The notes under the pieces are model-generated. The model saw nothing but the letters and a program-made list of their open reading frames with translations, ran no database searches and was not told the origin of the DNA. From the NCBI GenBank assembly GCA_946184615.1, contig CAMHFN010000010.1:1-64000 (forward strand): a stretch of 64,000 nt of DNA. Reading direction: 5' to 3'. Origin of the DNA: an uncultured Bacteroidales bacterium. GTDB taxonomy: Bacteria; Bacteroidota; Bacteroidia; Bacteroidales; F082. Position numbers and translations under genes: made by a program. Shown in pieces: positions 10,650 to 19,000 of the stretch (position 1 is the stretch's first letter; every line of letters starts with the position of its first letter).

Positions 10650-11485
10650 TGCGCGTTGCGATGGATTTACTTGAAAACAATATTGTAGTCGAAAGCGGGC
10701 AGTACCGGCAGATCGTGTTGTCGGACGACACGGAGCATCTTCAGGCCAACGAGGAGCATTGCGACATCGTGGTCAAGGAGAACGCCTCCTTGGAGATGTA
10801 CCGCATCCAGAACCTCGATGACACGGCTCATCTGAAGACCCATATCCACATCCATCAGGAGCGTGACAGCCGGGTGCATTTCGTAGTCATCAGCTTCAAT
10901 GCCGGCGACCTTCGAAACAGCATCACGGTCGATATCGACGGTGAGGGCTGCGACACCCAAGTGTATGGCTTGTATCTTGTGGATAAGAAACAACATGTCG
11001 AGAACTTTCTGAAGATCAATCATAATGTGGCGCATTGTACCAGTGACACCCGCTTCAAAGGCATCATGGATGATGAAGCCTCGGCGGTGTTCAACGGTCA
11101 TGTGTATGTGGCTCCTGGAGCGCAGAAGACCGACGCTCAGCAGAACAACGCCAACATCATCCTGACTTCCACGGCGAAGATCGACACCAAGCCGTTTTTG
11201 GAGATTTATGCTGACGATGTGAAGTGCTCGCACGGTACTTCTACTGGACAGCTCGACCAGGAAGCCATGTTCTACATGCGGCAGCGTGGCATCAGCCAAG
11301 CCAATGCCCGGATGTTGCTGATGTATGCCTTTGCCGCTGAAGTCAGCAACCACATCAAGATCGACAGTTTGCGCGATACTATCGAGGACATGATCAAGCG
11401 CCGCCTGCGTGGCGAGCTCTCGAGTTGTGACCGTTGTGTGTTACATTGCAAAAACCCAAAAGGATTAACCGCCCCACAGGGGTAA
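10649..11485 (+). CDS. sufD: SufD, short form with cysteine-bearing tail
   Basis: 278 residues. SufD pairs with SufB and SufC in the cluster-assembly complex. The beta-helix core is present (NGHVYVAPGAQKTDAQQNNANIILT), as is the C-terminal signature DVKCSHGTSTGQLDQEAMFYMRQRG with the conserved CSH histidine. The usual N-terminal helical region of about 130-170 residues is absent; many SufD proteins are 400-450 residues. The C-terminus adds LSSCDRCVLHCKNP, with three cysteines in a CxxCx3C pattern. The start is the ATG overlapping the sufC stop; a second in-frame ATG at 10661 is possible. No frameshifted N-terminal remnant can fit, because sufC abuts directly. Confidence 0.88.
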   Translation: MRVAMDLLENNIVVESGQYRQIVLSDDTEHLQANEEHCDIVVKENASLEMYRIQNLDDTAHLKTHIHIHQERDSRVHFVVISFNAGDLRNSITVDIDGEGCDTQVYGLYLVDKKQHVENFLKINHNVAHCTSDTRFKGIMDDEASAVFNGHVYVAPGAQKTDAQQNNANIILTSTAKIDTKPFLEIYADDVKCSHGTSTGQLDQEAMFYMRQRGISQANARMLLMYAFAAEVSNHIKIDSLRDTIEDMIKRRLRGELSSCDRCVLHCKNPKGLTAPQG

Positions 11486-11522
11486 TAGCTCATAGGCCAA
11501 GGCAACGCCTTGGGGATTTGAA

Positions 11523-12731
11523 ATGGATATTAACGAAATAAGAAAACAGTTCCCCGTTTTGGACCAGCAGGTCTATGGTAAGCCCTTGGTTTATCTCGAC
11601 AATGCCGCGACCACCCAGAAACCCCTCTGTGTGATCGAGCGGGAGCGCGACTATTACCTTCACGAGAACTGCAACATCCATCGTGGGGTGCATTACCTTA
11701 GCCAGATGGCCACCGAGGCTTACGAACACGCCCGCCAGACCGTGGCTCGTTTTATCGATGCCAAGGAATCGCATGAAATCGTTTTCACAAGAGGAACCAC
11801 CGAGTCGTTGAATTTGTTGGCGTCTTCTTTGGGTCAATTGATGTCGCCTCAAAAAATCCTGATCACCGCCATGGAACACCATTCCAACCTTGTTCCTTGG
11901 CAGCAGATGGTGCAGCGATGTGGTGGACAACTTCTCGTGGCTCCGATGGACGACAAGGGTGTGCTGGACCTGCAAGCTTACGAAGACTTGCTGAAGCAAG
12001 GCCCTCAGATTGTGGCCATGGCCCATGTCTCGAACACCCTCGGAACGGTGAATCCCGTGAAGGAAATGATACGTTTGGCCCATCAGTATGGTGCGATTAC
12101 GGTGGTCGATGGTGCCCAATCGATCGCTCACTTGCCTATTGATGTGCAGGACTTGGACTGCGACTTCTTCGTGTTCTCCGGCCATAAGATGTATGCTCCC
12201 ATGGGCATCGGTTGTTTGTTTGGTAAGACCGAGTGGCTCGAGAAGATGCCGCCTTACCAGTTCGGTGGCGAGATGGTCGATACCGTGAGCTTCGAGAAGA
12301 CTACCTTTAATAAATTGCCCTTTAAGTTTGAGGCAGGTACGCCCAATGTGGGTGCCGCCTTGGGTTTGGAGACCGCCATCCAGTTTTTGGAGCATCTGGA
12401 TCGCAAAGCGGTGGAAGACCATGAAAACCTGTTGGTAAAAACCACCATGGAGAAGCTTTCGGCGATTGTGGGTATGCATTTCGTCGGCCAAGCCCCTGAG
12501 CATAGTGGCCTGGTGAGTTTCATCATTGACGGCATCCATCCCTACGATCTTGGCACCATTATTGACAAGATGGGCGTGGCCGTCCGCACCGGTCACCATT
12601 GCGCCGAGCCTGTGATGACCCGTTTCGGCATCCCTGGTACGGTGCGTACCTCGTTCGCTTTGTATAACACGTTGGAAGAGGTGGATGTGTTGGTGAAGGC
12701 AGTGACACGTGCCGCGAATATGTTGAGGTAA
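11523..12731 (+). CDS. sufS: Cysteine desulfurase SufS
   Basis: 402 residues, a class II (group II) PLP-dependent cysteine desulfurase that supplies persulfide sulfur to SufE. Signatures: LVYLDNAATTQKP at the N-terminus, TRGTTESLNLLASS, VVDGAQSIAH, the PLP lysine in FVFSGHKMYAPMGIG, and the active-site cysteine in RTGHHCAEPVM near the C-terminus. The start ATG at 11523 leaves a 37-base gap after sufD. It feeds the downstream sufE. Confidence 0.96.
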   Translation: MDINEIRKQFPVLDQQVYGKPLVYLDNAATTQKPLCVIERERDYYLHENCNIHRGVHYLSQMATEAYEHARQTVARFIDAKESHEIVFTRGTTESLNLLASSLGQLMSPQKILITAMEHHSNLVPWQQMVQRCGGQLLVAPMDDKGVLDLQAYEDLLKQGPQIVAMAHVSNTLGTVNPVKEMIRLAHQYGAITVVDGAQSIAHLPIDVQDLDCDFFVFSGHKMYAPMGIGCLFGKTEWLEKMPPYQFGGEMVDTVSFEKTTFNKLPFKFEAGTPNVGAALGLETAIQFLEHLDRKAVEDHENLLVKTTMEKLSAIVGMHFVGQAPEHSGLVSFIIDGIHPYDLGTIIDKMGVAVRTGHHCAEPVMTRFGIPGTVRTSFALYNTLEEVDVLVKAVTRAANMLR

Positions 12732-12752
12732 GAAGACAGAAGTAAGATTATA
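12732..12752 (+). repeat. Heptanucleotide-period array between sufS and sufE
   Basis: Three 7-mers (GAAGACA, GAAGTAA, GATTATA) run from directly after the sufS stop to 2 bases before the sufE ATG. The purine-rich strand is the coding strand, opposite to the array between sufB and sufC. Confidence 0.6.
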
Positions 12753-12754
12753 CT

Positions 12755-13174
12755 ATGACAATAAAAGAAATACAAGATAGCATCGTTGAGGATTTCTCGA
12801 TGTTTGACGATTGGATGGACCGTTATGCCATGCTGATCGAGATGGGAAAGGAGTGCCCCATCATTGACGACCAATACCGCGATGAGAAACACCTCATCAA
12901 CGGCTGCCAATCCCGGGTGTGGCTCCATGCTGAGCTCAAAGACGGCAAGGTCTATTTCACCGCTGACAGCGATGCCGTGATTACCAAGGGCATTATTTAT
13001 CTATTAATTAAGGTCTTCTCAGGTCAAACCCCGAACGACATTTTGTCAGCCGACCTTTCTTTCCTTGATGAAATCGGCTTGAAAGAACACCTAAGCCCCA
13101 CCCGTTCCAACGGCCTGGTCTCGATGGTGAAGCAGATGATGCTTTACGCCGAGGCCTTCAAAAGCATTTCTTAA
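12755..13174 (+). CDS. sufE: Sulfur acceptor protein SufE
   Basis: 139 residues. SufE accepts persulfide sulfur from SufS and passes it to SufB. The active-site cysteine lies in the loop LINGCQSRVWLHAEL, and KGIIYLLIKVFSGQTPNDILSADLSFLDEIGL is typical of the family, as is the C-terminal region SPTRSNGLVSMVKQM. Last gene of the plus-strand suf operon; the SufT-like MIP18 gene lies on the opposite strand beyond an intervening gene. Confidence 0.95.
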   Translation: MTIKEIQDSIVEDFSMFDDWMDRYAMLIEMGKECPIIDDQYRDEKHLINGCQSRVWLHAELKDGKVYFTADSDAVITKGIIYLLIKVFSGQTPNDILSADLSFLDEIGLKEHLSPTRSNGLVSMVKQMMLYAEAFKSIS

Positions 13175-13270
13175 TTATTGAAGAAAACAACATTATTTTA
13201 GCCGTTAATAACCGAGCGAGTTTTTATCTTATTTTTTGTGTTCATGTCAATCTGCTCGCTGGGATTCTTT

Positions 13271-13882
13271 TTAGAATGAAAAAACAGCCCTAACCAATCG
13301 TGTCTTAGATTTTCCGAGATAGCTATTGCTGGAACTATCTATTACGCCTATTTTGGTGTTCAGATACCATGCGTGAAATGCTGATATTTCTGTTGACGAC
13401 CAGTATTCTCCATTCAACTCAGTGCCGCCAGCGTTAACAATTCCAGCGTTTACTGTCATGAGATTGCGATAAAGTTCAACGAGTTGCCCACTTGAGGGTA
13501 AATACCATCCATTCTCGAAATCGGCAGCCAAGAAGGCAGTATAATAATCGTCAAGGTTCTTGTCCCACCAACTAGACCATTTCCTGACATTAATAATGGC
13601 ATCAAAAACAGCGCTTGTGTGTTCATAACCAAATACATCAGCAAGAGCATTTTCGGACGTGACGCAGTTGGGTAAGGGAGAGTCGAATATTGCTCCCCAA
13701 TTGCATTTTCCCTCATCGTTCAAAGCCACCGCCCATCCGTGCTGGCCAGTGCTGTCAACATAAAAGGCGATTCCCTCTCCTAGAACGAGGTCGCCAATAT
13801 GAATTTCCTGTGCCTTTAATAAACTCGTGACTGAAGTCAATAAGAGTGCTGCAAAAAGAAAAAAAGATTTCTTGGTAAACAT
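13271..13882 (-). CDS. Exported DUF1566-like (Lcl C-terminal) protein
   Basis: 203 residues with a signal peptide (MFTKKSFFLFAALLLTSVTSLLKA) and cleavage near AQEIH. The body starts GDLVLGEGIAFYVDSTGQHGWAVAL and ends with GWYLPSSGQL, LNGEYWSSTE, AWYLN and KTRLVRAVFSF, the tryptophan-rich pattern of DUF1566, found in secreted and adhesin-like proteins of Bacteroidota and Fibrobacter. Biochemical role unknown. It starts 3 bases after the MIP18 gene, so the two are probably co-transcribed, although their products act on opposite sides of the membrane. By eye it is AT-richer than the neighbouring suf genes. Confidence 0.75.
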   Translation of the reverse strand: MFTKKSFFLFAALLLTSVTSLLKAQEIHIGDLVLGEGIAFYVDSTGQHGWAVALNDEGKCNWGAIFDSPLPNCVTSENALADVFGYEHTSAVFDAIINVRKWSSWWDKNLDDYYTAFLAADFENGWYLPSSGQLVELYRNLMTVNAGIVNAGGTELNGEYWSSTEISAFHAWYLNTKIGVIDSSSNSYLGKSKTRLVRAVFSF

Positions 13883-13885
13883 AGC

Positions 13886-14242
13886 TTAATAAAGAAAATC
13901 CGAAGCGGAGTAATTGTAATCCCCATCCAAACCTAATTCGGCTTTGGCTTCGTCCGACAGCATGTTGATATCCCATACGGGGTCGAACGTGAGTTCGACC
14001 TCGACTTTTTTTACGCCCATGATGGCCTCGATGCGTTTCTTTACCTCGGCGGGAAGCACCTCTGCCACGGGGCAGTTCGGCGCTGTCACGGTCATGAGGA
14101 TTTTCACGTTGCCTTCTTCGTCAACGTCAACGCCGTAAATCAGGTGCAGGGTCCAGATATCGATTGGGATTTCCGGGTCGTAGATGGTCTTCAGCACGCT
14201 GATGACCGTTTCCTTGAGTTGGTTGGTTTCTTCCTGGCTCAT
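13886..14242 (-). CDS. MIP18/DUF59 family protein, SufT-like
   Basis: 118 residues. Residues 1-100 match the MIP18 (DUF59) fold: IYDPEIPIDIWTLHLIYGV, a TVTAPNCPVAEVLPAEV segment with the conserved cysteine, and VKKVEVELTFDPVWD. SufT-type members help mature Fe-S proteins. The usual NIYELGLIY stretch reads DIWTLHLIY here, and the C-terminus adds about 20 residues. In other Bacteroidota this gene often follows the suf genes on the same strand; here it is inverted and separated from sufE by the DUF1566-like gene. A phenylacetate-type PaaD role is unlikely without other paa genes. Confidence 0.88.
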   Translation of the reverse strand: MSQEETNQLKETVISVLKTIYDPEIPIDIWTLHLIYGVDVDEEGNVKILMTVTAPNCPVAEVLPAEVKKRIEAIMGVKKVEVELTFDPVWDINMLSDEAKAELGLDGDYNYSASDFLY

Positions 14243-14260
14243 AACGCTGTCAAACCTCTA

Positions 14261-14288
14261 AATTTTAATTATCAATTCTCAATTAAGT
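14261..14288 (-). repeat. Heptanucleotide-period array spanning a stop codon
   Basis: Four 7-mers (plus strand AATTTTA, ATTATCA, ATTCTCA, ATTAAGT). On the minus strand the array encodes the last residues (LIEN) and the stop of the LicA-like kinase, then continues into the gap before the MIP18 gene. Confidence 0.65.
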
Positions 14289-15129
14289 CTTTCGCCATTC
14301 CTAAGAACATCAATGCCACGGCATTGAAATCCATATTCAAATCCTTGCTCAGGCCAACCCTGTCTTTGAAGATGGCCACGTTGTACCATTGCAGGCATTG
14401 GAAGGCGCGGTGGAAGTAGAGGCGATGCAGCTCGTCCTCGGTGGGTTTGTGGCCCACGTAGCATTCCAGCAGGGCCAAAGCCTTGTCGAAGCCTGCGTTA
14501 CCGTAACAGGCGATGTCGTAGAAGGGGTCGTTCATGCCGGCAAATTCCCAGTCCAACACGTAGAGCTTGTCGCCGCTGATGACGAGGTTGGTCGGCTGGT
14601 AGTCGCAGTGGCAGGGCACCATTTTTACGCTCTTATAGGCTTTGCGCAAGGCTTCCAGCTTGGCTCTTAAATCAAGATACTCCTGAGGATGCACAAATCC
14701 TGTCTCATGGCAGTAACGTTCGTCGTCATCGAGACGGCCGAAGGCGTTGTAGTCCTTGAATTTCAGGTCGCTGCCATGGATCTTCTTCAGGGCTTTCACT
14801 GACATCTCATTATAGGAAACCACGTCAGTGGTGCTCATGATGGTGCCTTCCACGTATTCGGCCAGCTTTTCACCCGAGAGGATCTCCACGTAGGTGGTCA
14901 CGTTATTGAGGCCGAGGCGGTCCACTTCTTGGATGTTATGCCATTCGTCCACGCGGTCCACGAACTTTTCGGCGAACTTGCCGGGGACGCGGTAGGTGTA
15001 TTTCTTTCCGAGGGCTTCCACCACGTAGGTATAGTTGCTCATGCCGCCTTCGAGGCGCATGACGATGTGGGCTTCTTGCGTGTGTAACAATGCGTTAACA
15101 CGGGCGATGATATATTCTTCGACGTTCAT
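14272..15129 (-). CDS. LicA/choline-kinase-like phosphotransferase
   Basis: About 285 residues with an aminoglycoside-phosphotransferase/choline-kinase fold. The catalytic loop is PCHCDYQPTNLVI (HxDxxxxN) and the metal-binding segment is VLDWEFAGMNDPFYDIA. The N-lobe has LEGGMSNYTYVVEALGKKYTYRVPG. LicA homologues phosphorylate choline or ethanolamine for surface decoration or phospholipid synthesis; thiamine kinase activity is an alternative. The ATG at 15129 is chosen because an in-frame TTG at 15156 lies inside the -7 promoter box. First gene of a minus-strand unit with the MIP18 and DUF1566-like genes. Its last codons derive from a heptanucleotide array. Confidence 0.82.
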   Translation of the reverse strand: MNVEEYIIARVNALLHTQEAHIVMRLEGGMSNYTYVVEALGKKYTYRVPGKFAEKFVDRVDEWHNIQEVDRLGLNNVTTYVEILSGEKLAEYVEGTIMSTTDVVSYNEMSVKALKKIHGSDLKFKDYNAFGRLDDDERYCHETGFVHPQEYLDLRAKLEALRKAYKSVKMVPCHCDYQPTNLVISGDKLYVLDWEFAGMNDPFYDIACYGNAGFDKALALLECYVGHKPTEDELHRLYFHRAFQCLQWYNVAIFKDRVGLSKDLNMDFNAVALMFLGMAKDLIEN

Positions 15130-15153
15130 AGCAGGTTGAATTTTAAAGAGTTG

Positions 15154-15161
15154 CAAAAGTA
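15154..15161 (-). promoter_or_regulatory. -7 promoter box of the LicA-like gene
   Basis: TACTTTTG on the minus strand matches TAnnTTTG. It ends 24 bases before the chosen ATG. A TTG lies 17 bases upstream as a weak -33 element. The box excludes the upstream TTG as the start codon. Confidence 0.6.
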
Positions 15162-15204
15162 AAAATATTTCCGCATTCCAACCGCCTAATTCCGAATTAT
15201 TTTT

Positions 15205-15212
15205 TACCTTTG
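15205..15212 (+). promoter_or_regulatory. -7 promoter box of tRNA-Ala
   Basis: TACCTTTG matches TAnnTTTG and ends 16 bases before the tRNA 5' end. No convincing -33 TTTG is seen at the expected distance. Confidence 0.6.
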
Positions 15213-15228
15213 CCGCTTGAATCAGAAA

Positions 15229-15301
15229 GGGGATTTAGTTCATCTGGTAGAACGTCAGGTTCGCAATCTGAAGGTGGCCGGTTCGAGTCCGGTAATCTCC
15301 A
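15229..15301 (+). tRNA. tRNA-Ala (anticodon CGC)
   Basis: A complete cloverleaf: acceptor GGGGATT pairing with AATCTCC and including the G3:U70 wobble that identifies alanine tRNAs, D arm GTTC/GAAC, anticodon stem TCAGG/TCTGA around the loop TTCGCAA (anticodon CGC), T arm GCCGG-TTCGAGT-CCGGT. Discriminator A; CCA is not encoded. The 3' half served as the attachment site for an integrative element. Confidence 0.93.
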
Positions 15302-15306
15302 CTTTG

Positions 15307-15340
15307 GGGGACAACAGGTCAACTGCTGTCCCCTTATTGT
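15307..15340 (+). terminator. Terminator after tRNA-Ala
   Basis: An 11-bp stem with one mismatch (GGGGACAACAG / CTGCTGTCCCC) and a 5-base loop, followed by TTATTGTTTTAT. It starts 6 bases after the tRNA and also lies inside the antisense recombinase remnant. Confidence 0.8.
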
Positions 15341-16079
15341 TTTATAAGCGTCTGAAAACTTACGGAATATATCAAAAACTTCGTTCTCTTTTTCAGTTCG
15401 ATAACCATCCATTTTCTTGTCATACAAAATTCCGTCTGGAAACACCAAAGATTGAAGGTTTTGCCTTAATCGAAAGTCGCCATTTTCCCATAAACTTCCT
15501 AAATTACAACACATTGCAATTACCTTGTCTATATACTTCACTTGGTTCGATAAATCTTCGGACATACTTCCCAATTGCACCTTTATTTCAGATAGTATAT
15601 CCTCCAATGTTGACATGGTGACATCATACACATCTTCACTGATTTCACCAATTCCATACCTATACTTCGCTGTCTTGATTTTATTCTCCACTTCGCTTTT
15701 CTGCTTGTTGAGGAGGTTCGTTGTTTCAACTCTGTTCTTGTTGCTTTGGTCGAATAACTTCGTTAGCACCTTCTTCAATATGGGGCGAAACTCTTTTGGG
15801 ACACCATAACTTTTTTTCTCCCAAAAACAAATACAAACCGACTTTACTTTGCCCAAATTATCAAAGGACACCTTGCTTTTACCATCGCGACGATAGTGAC
15901 ATCTCATGTTAGTGCTACATTTTGACGCTTTACCAAACATCTCATAAACCTGATAGTCGTAAGGTCCTTAATGCCGCTTTGACAGAAGCCGATTTGATTA
16001 TTAACGATAAACCGTCGAATCTTGAAAAAACAAGAGCTAAACTACTTTTTTTTCTTCCATCGCCATTAAGCCGTCGGTT

Positions 16080-19000
16080 TCACAGTATCCGTTCCCCGTT
16101 TTCCGTTCCTGCCATCGCCCTCACGATCTCCAAGGCCTGCGTCACGGTGCTCACTTCTTTCATGGTGAGGATGAGTTTGCTTTCGGTCTGCTTGAGGGCG
16201 CAGCGTTTGGGATGGCTGATGATGTACTGCATCACCTGATGGTAAGTCTCCGTCTCATAATAAGGCGACTCTTGGTTGCTCACGAAATGGGCAGTCATCA
16301 GATTGTCGCGCAAGGCGATCTTCTCAAAGCCAAGGTCTTTGGCAATCCAGCGTAAACGAACAGTATTGAGCAGGTCGTTGACGGGTTTGGGGATGGGGCC
16401 AAAGCGGTCGATGAGCTGGTCGGTGAACCTCATGAGTCCTTCCTCGGTCTTGATATGGTCGAGCTCGGTATAGAGGCTGATGCGCTCGGCCGTGGAGCTG
16501 ACGAATTCGGAGGGTAGCATCACCTCCATGTCGGTCTCGATGGCGCAGTCGGTGACATAGACCAGTTCTGTCTCTTTGTCGAACAAGTCGGCGAACTCGT
16601 TTTCCTTCAGCTCGGCGATGGCTTCGTCAAGGATCTTATGGTAGGTCTCAAAGCCAATATCGTTGATGAAGCCGCTCTGCTCGGCGCCGAGGAGGTTGCC
16701 GGCACCGCGGATATCGAGGTCGCGCATGGCGATATTGATGCCGCTGCCGAGGTCGGAGAACTCTTCCAAAGCACGGAGACGTTTCTGGGCTTCCTCGGTA
16801 AGGGTGTTCAAAGGTGGCGTCAGCAGGTAGCAGAAGGCCTTCTTGTTGGAACGACCCACACGGCCACGCAGCTGGTGAAGGTCGCTGAGCCCAAAGCGAT
16901 GGGCATCGTTGACAATGATGGTGTTGGCGTTGGGGATGTCGAGACCCGACTCGACGATGGTGGTGCAGAGCAGCACGTCGTATTCGCCAGCGATGAAGTC
17001 GAGCATGATCTCCTCGAGTTTGGAGCCTTCCATCTGGCCATGCGCCACGGCGACGCGGCAGCCAGGCACGTAACTCAGGATCATGTCATGCACGTCCATG
17101 ATGTTCTGCACCCGGTTATGGATAAAAAACACTTGGCCGTTACGCGACATTTCGAATAGAATGGCTTCACGAATCAATTCGCCATCGAAGGTTCTGAGTT
17201 CGGTCTGCACGGGATAGCGGTTGGGTGGTGGGGTGTTGATGACGCTGAGGTCGCGGGCACCCATCATCGAGAACTGCAAGGTGCGAGGAATCGGCGTGGC
17301 AGTGAGGGTCAGCGTATCCACATTGGCCTTCATCTCCTTGAGCTTCTCTTTCACGGCAACGCCGAACTTCTGTTCTTCGTCGATGATGAGCAGGCCGAGA
17401 TCCTTGAATTTGACGTCTTTCCCAGTAAGTCTATGCGTTCCGATGATGATGTCGATATGGCCTTCTTCCAGCTTTTTCAGGATTTCCTTCTGCTGTTTGG
17501 CCGTCTTGAACCTATTGAGGTATTCGATGTTGACGGGGAAGCCGTCCAAACGGTTTTTGAAGGTCTGGTAATGCTGCAAGGCGAGCACGGTGGTGGGCAC
17601 GAGCACCGCCACCTGTTTGCTGTCGGTGGCGGCTTTAAAGGCCGCACGGATAGCGACCTCGGTCTTGCCAAAGCCCACGTCACCGCAGACGAGACGGTCC
17701 ATGGGGCTCTCTGATTCCATGTCGCGTTTCACGTCGTTGGTGGCCTTGAGTTGGTCGGGGGTGTCCTCGTAGAGGAAGGAGGCCTCAAGTTCCGTCTGCA
17801 AGTAGCTGTCAGGGGCAAACTGGAAACCCTTGCTGCGTTTGCGCTCCGCATAAAGTTTGATGAGCTCACGGGCGATGTCCTTGACTTTGCTCTTGGTCTT
17901 AGACTTCAGGCGGTTCCAGGCATTGGATCCCAAGGTGCTCAACGAAGGTTCGGCGCCATCCTTGGAACTGTATTTTGCGATTTGGTGAAGCGAGTGAACA
18001 CTTATATAGAGTGTATCACCATGATTATAGGTTATTCTCAATACCTCTTGCTCCTTGCCGTGCAGCTCGATGGTCATCAGTCCCTCGAACCGTCCGATGC
18101 CGTGGTCGATATGGGTGACATAGTCGCCAGGCTTCAGGTCGTAGAGGTCCTTGAGGGTGATGGCCTGTTTGGTGCTGAAGTTGTCGCGCAGGTGATAGCG
18201 GTGGTAACGCTCGAAGATCTGGTGGTCGGTGTAGCAGCAGATTTTTTTATCGTGGTCGATGAAGCCAGCATGGATGGCGATGAGCTTCCGCTCGAAATCG
18301 CTATGCAGCTCGTCGTGATGCTGGATGTCGTTCAGGATGGCTTGGATGCGGTCCAGCTGTTTGGAACTCTCCGAGTAGAGGACGATGCTATAGCCCTTCG
18401 ACTTGTAATCGTTGATGTTCTCAATGAGAAGGTTGAAGTTCTTGTTGAAAACAGGCTGCGCCGTCGTATGGAAGATTCTGTCTCCTGTCTCCTGACTCCT
18501 GAATTCTATGGTGTTATGCTCCTCTAAATGCTTCAGCAACTCTTCAGACTTGGCAAACAGTTTACCTGGATTAATATTCTGTCTTCCGTCTTCTGTCTCC
18601 TGACTTCCCAACTTCTCCCACGCTTCCACCGCCCGCTCGTATTCCTTGTCGATTTGTGAGGCAAAGAAATTCATCTGCTCGATCCACACGGTCGTTGAGT
18701 TGGGCAGATATTCCAGTATCGACTCGCGTTCTTCGATGAAGGCCTGTTGCTGCATGTTGGGAAGTAGCACGATGTTGTTGAACCGTTCGATGGAGAGTTG
18801 GCTGGCGATGTCGAAGCTGCGGATGCTGGCCACCTCATCAAAGTCAAATTCAATACGGTAAGGATTGTCGTTGGCGAAGGAATACACGTCGATGATGCCG
18901 CCACGGATGGCGAACTGTCCCGGCTCCACCACAAAATCCACGTTCTCGAAGCCGTATTCGTAGAGCAGGTCGGTAAGGAAATCGAGGTTGATCTTGTCGC

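Larger units (their letters stand above)
15197..15967 (-). pseudogene. C-terminal remnant of a large serine recombinase read antisense through tRNA-Ala
   Basis: An open frame of about 256 codons bounded by stops, with no catalytic N-terminal resolvase domain. It resembles the C-terminal half of Bacteroidota serine recombinases: a lysine-rich coiled coil (NKNRVETTNLLNKQKSEVENK, GEISEDVYD), LSNQVKYIDKVIAMCCNLGSLW, then LQSLVFPDGILYDKKMDGYRT. The final 40 residues (RLPDSNRPPSDCEPDVLPDE and beyond) are the reverse complement of tRNA-Ala, ending at a stop beyond its acceptor stem and inside its promoter region. Full-length relatives are about 500-550 residues, so the N-terminus with the catalytic serine is lost. 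The next 112 bases (15968-16079) hold nothing I recognise and probably belong to the scar. Confidence 0.8.

Noticed and set aside
11490-12599. Open frame of 369 codons opposite sufS
   Set aside because: sufS is unmistakable on the plus strand; the antisense translation is unrelated to any family I know.
13205-13262. Possible terminator between sufE and the DUF1566-like gene
   Set aside because: Only a 6-bp AGCGAG/CTCGCT pairing with a loop of about 40 bases; too weak to call.
15922-16079. Protein-like plus-strand reading (RKVLNAALTEADLIINDK) downstream of the recombinase remnant
   Set aside because: Too short, no start with a promoter, no recognised family; treated as element scar.
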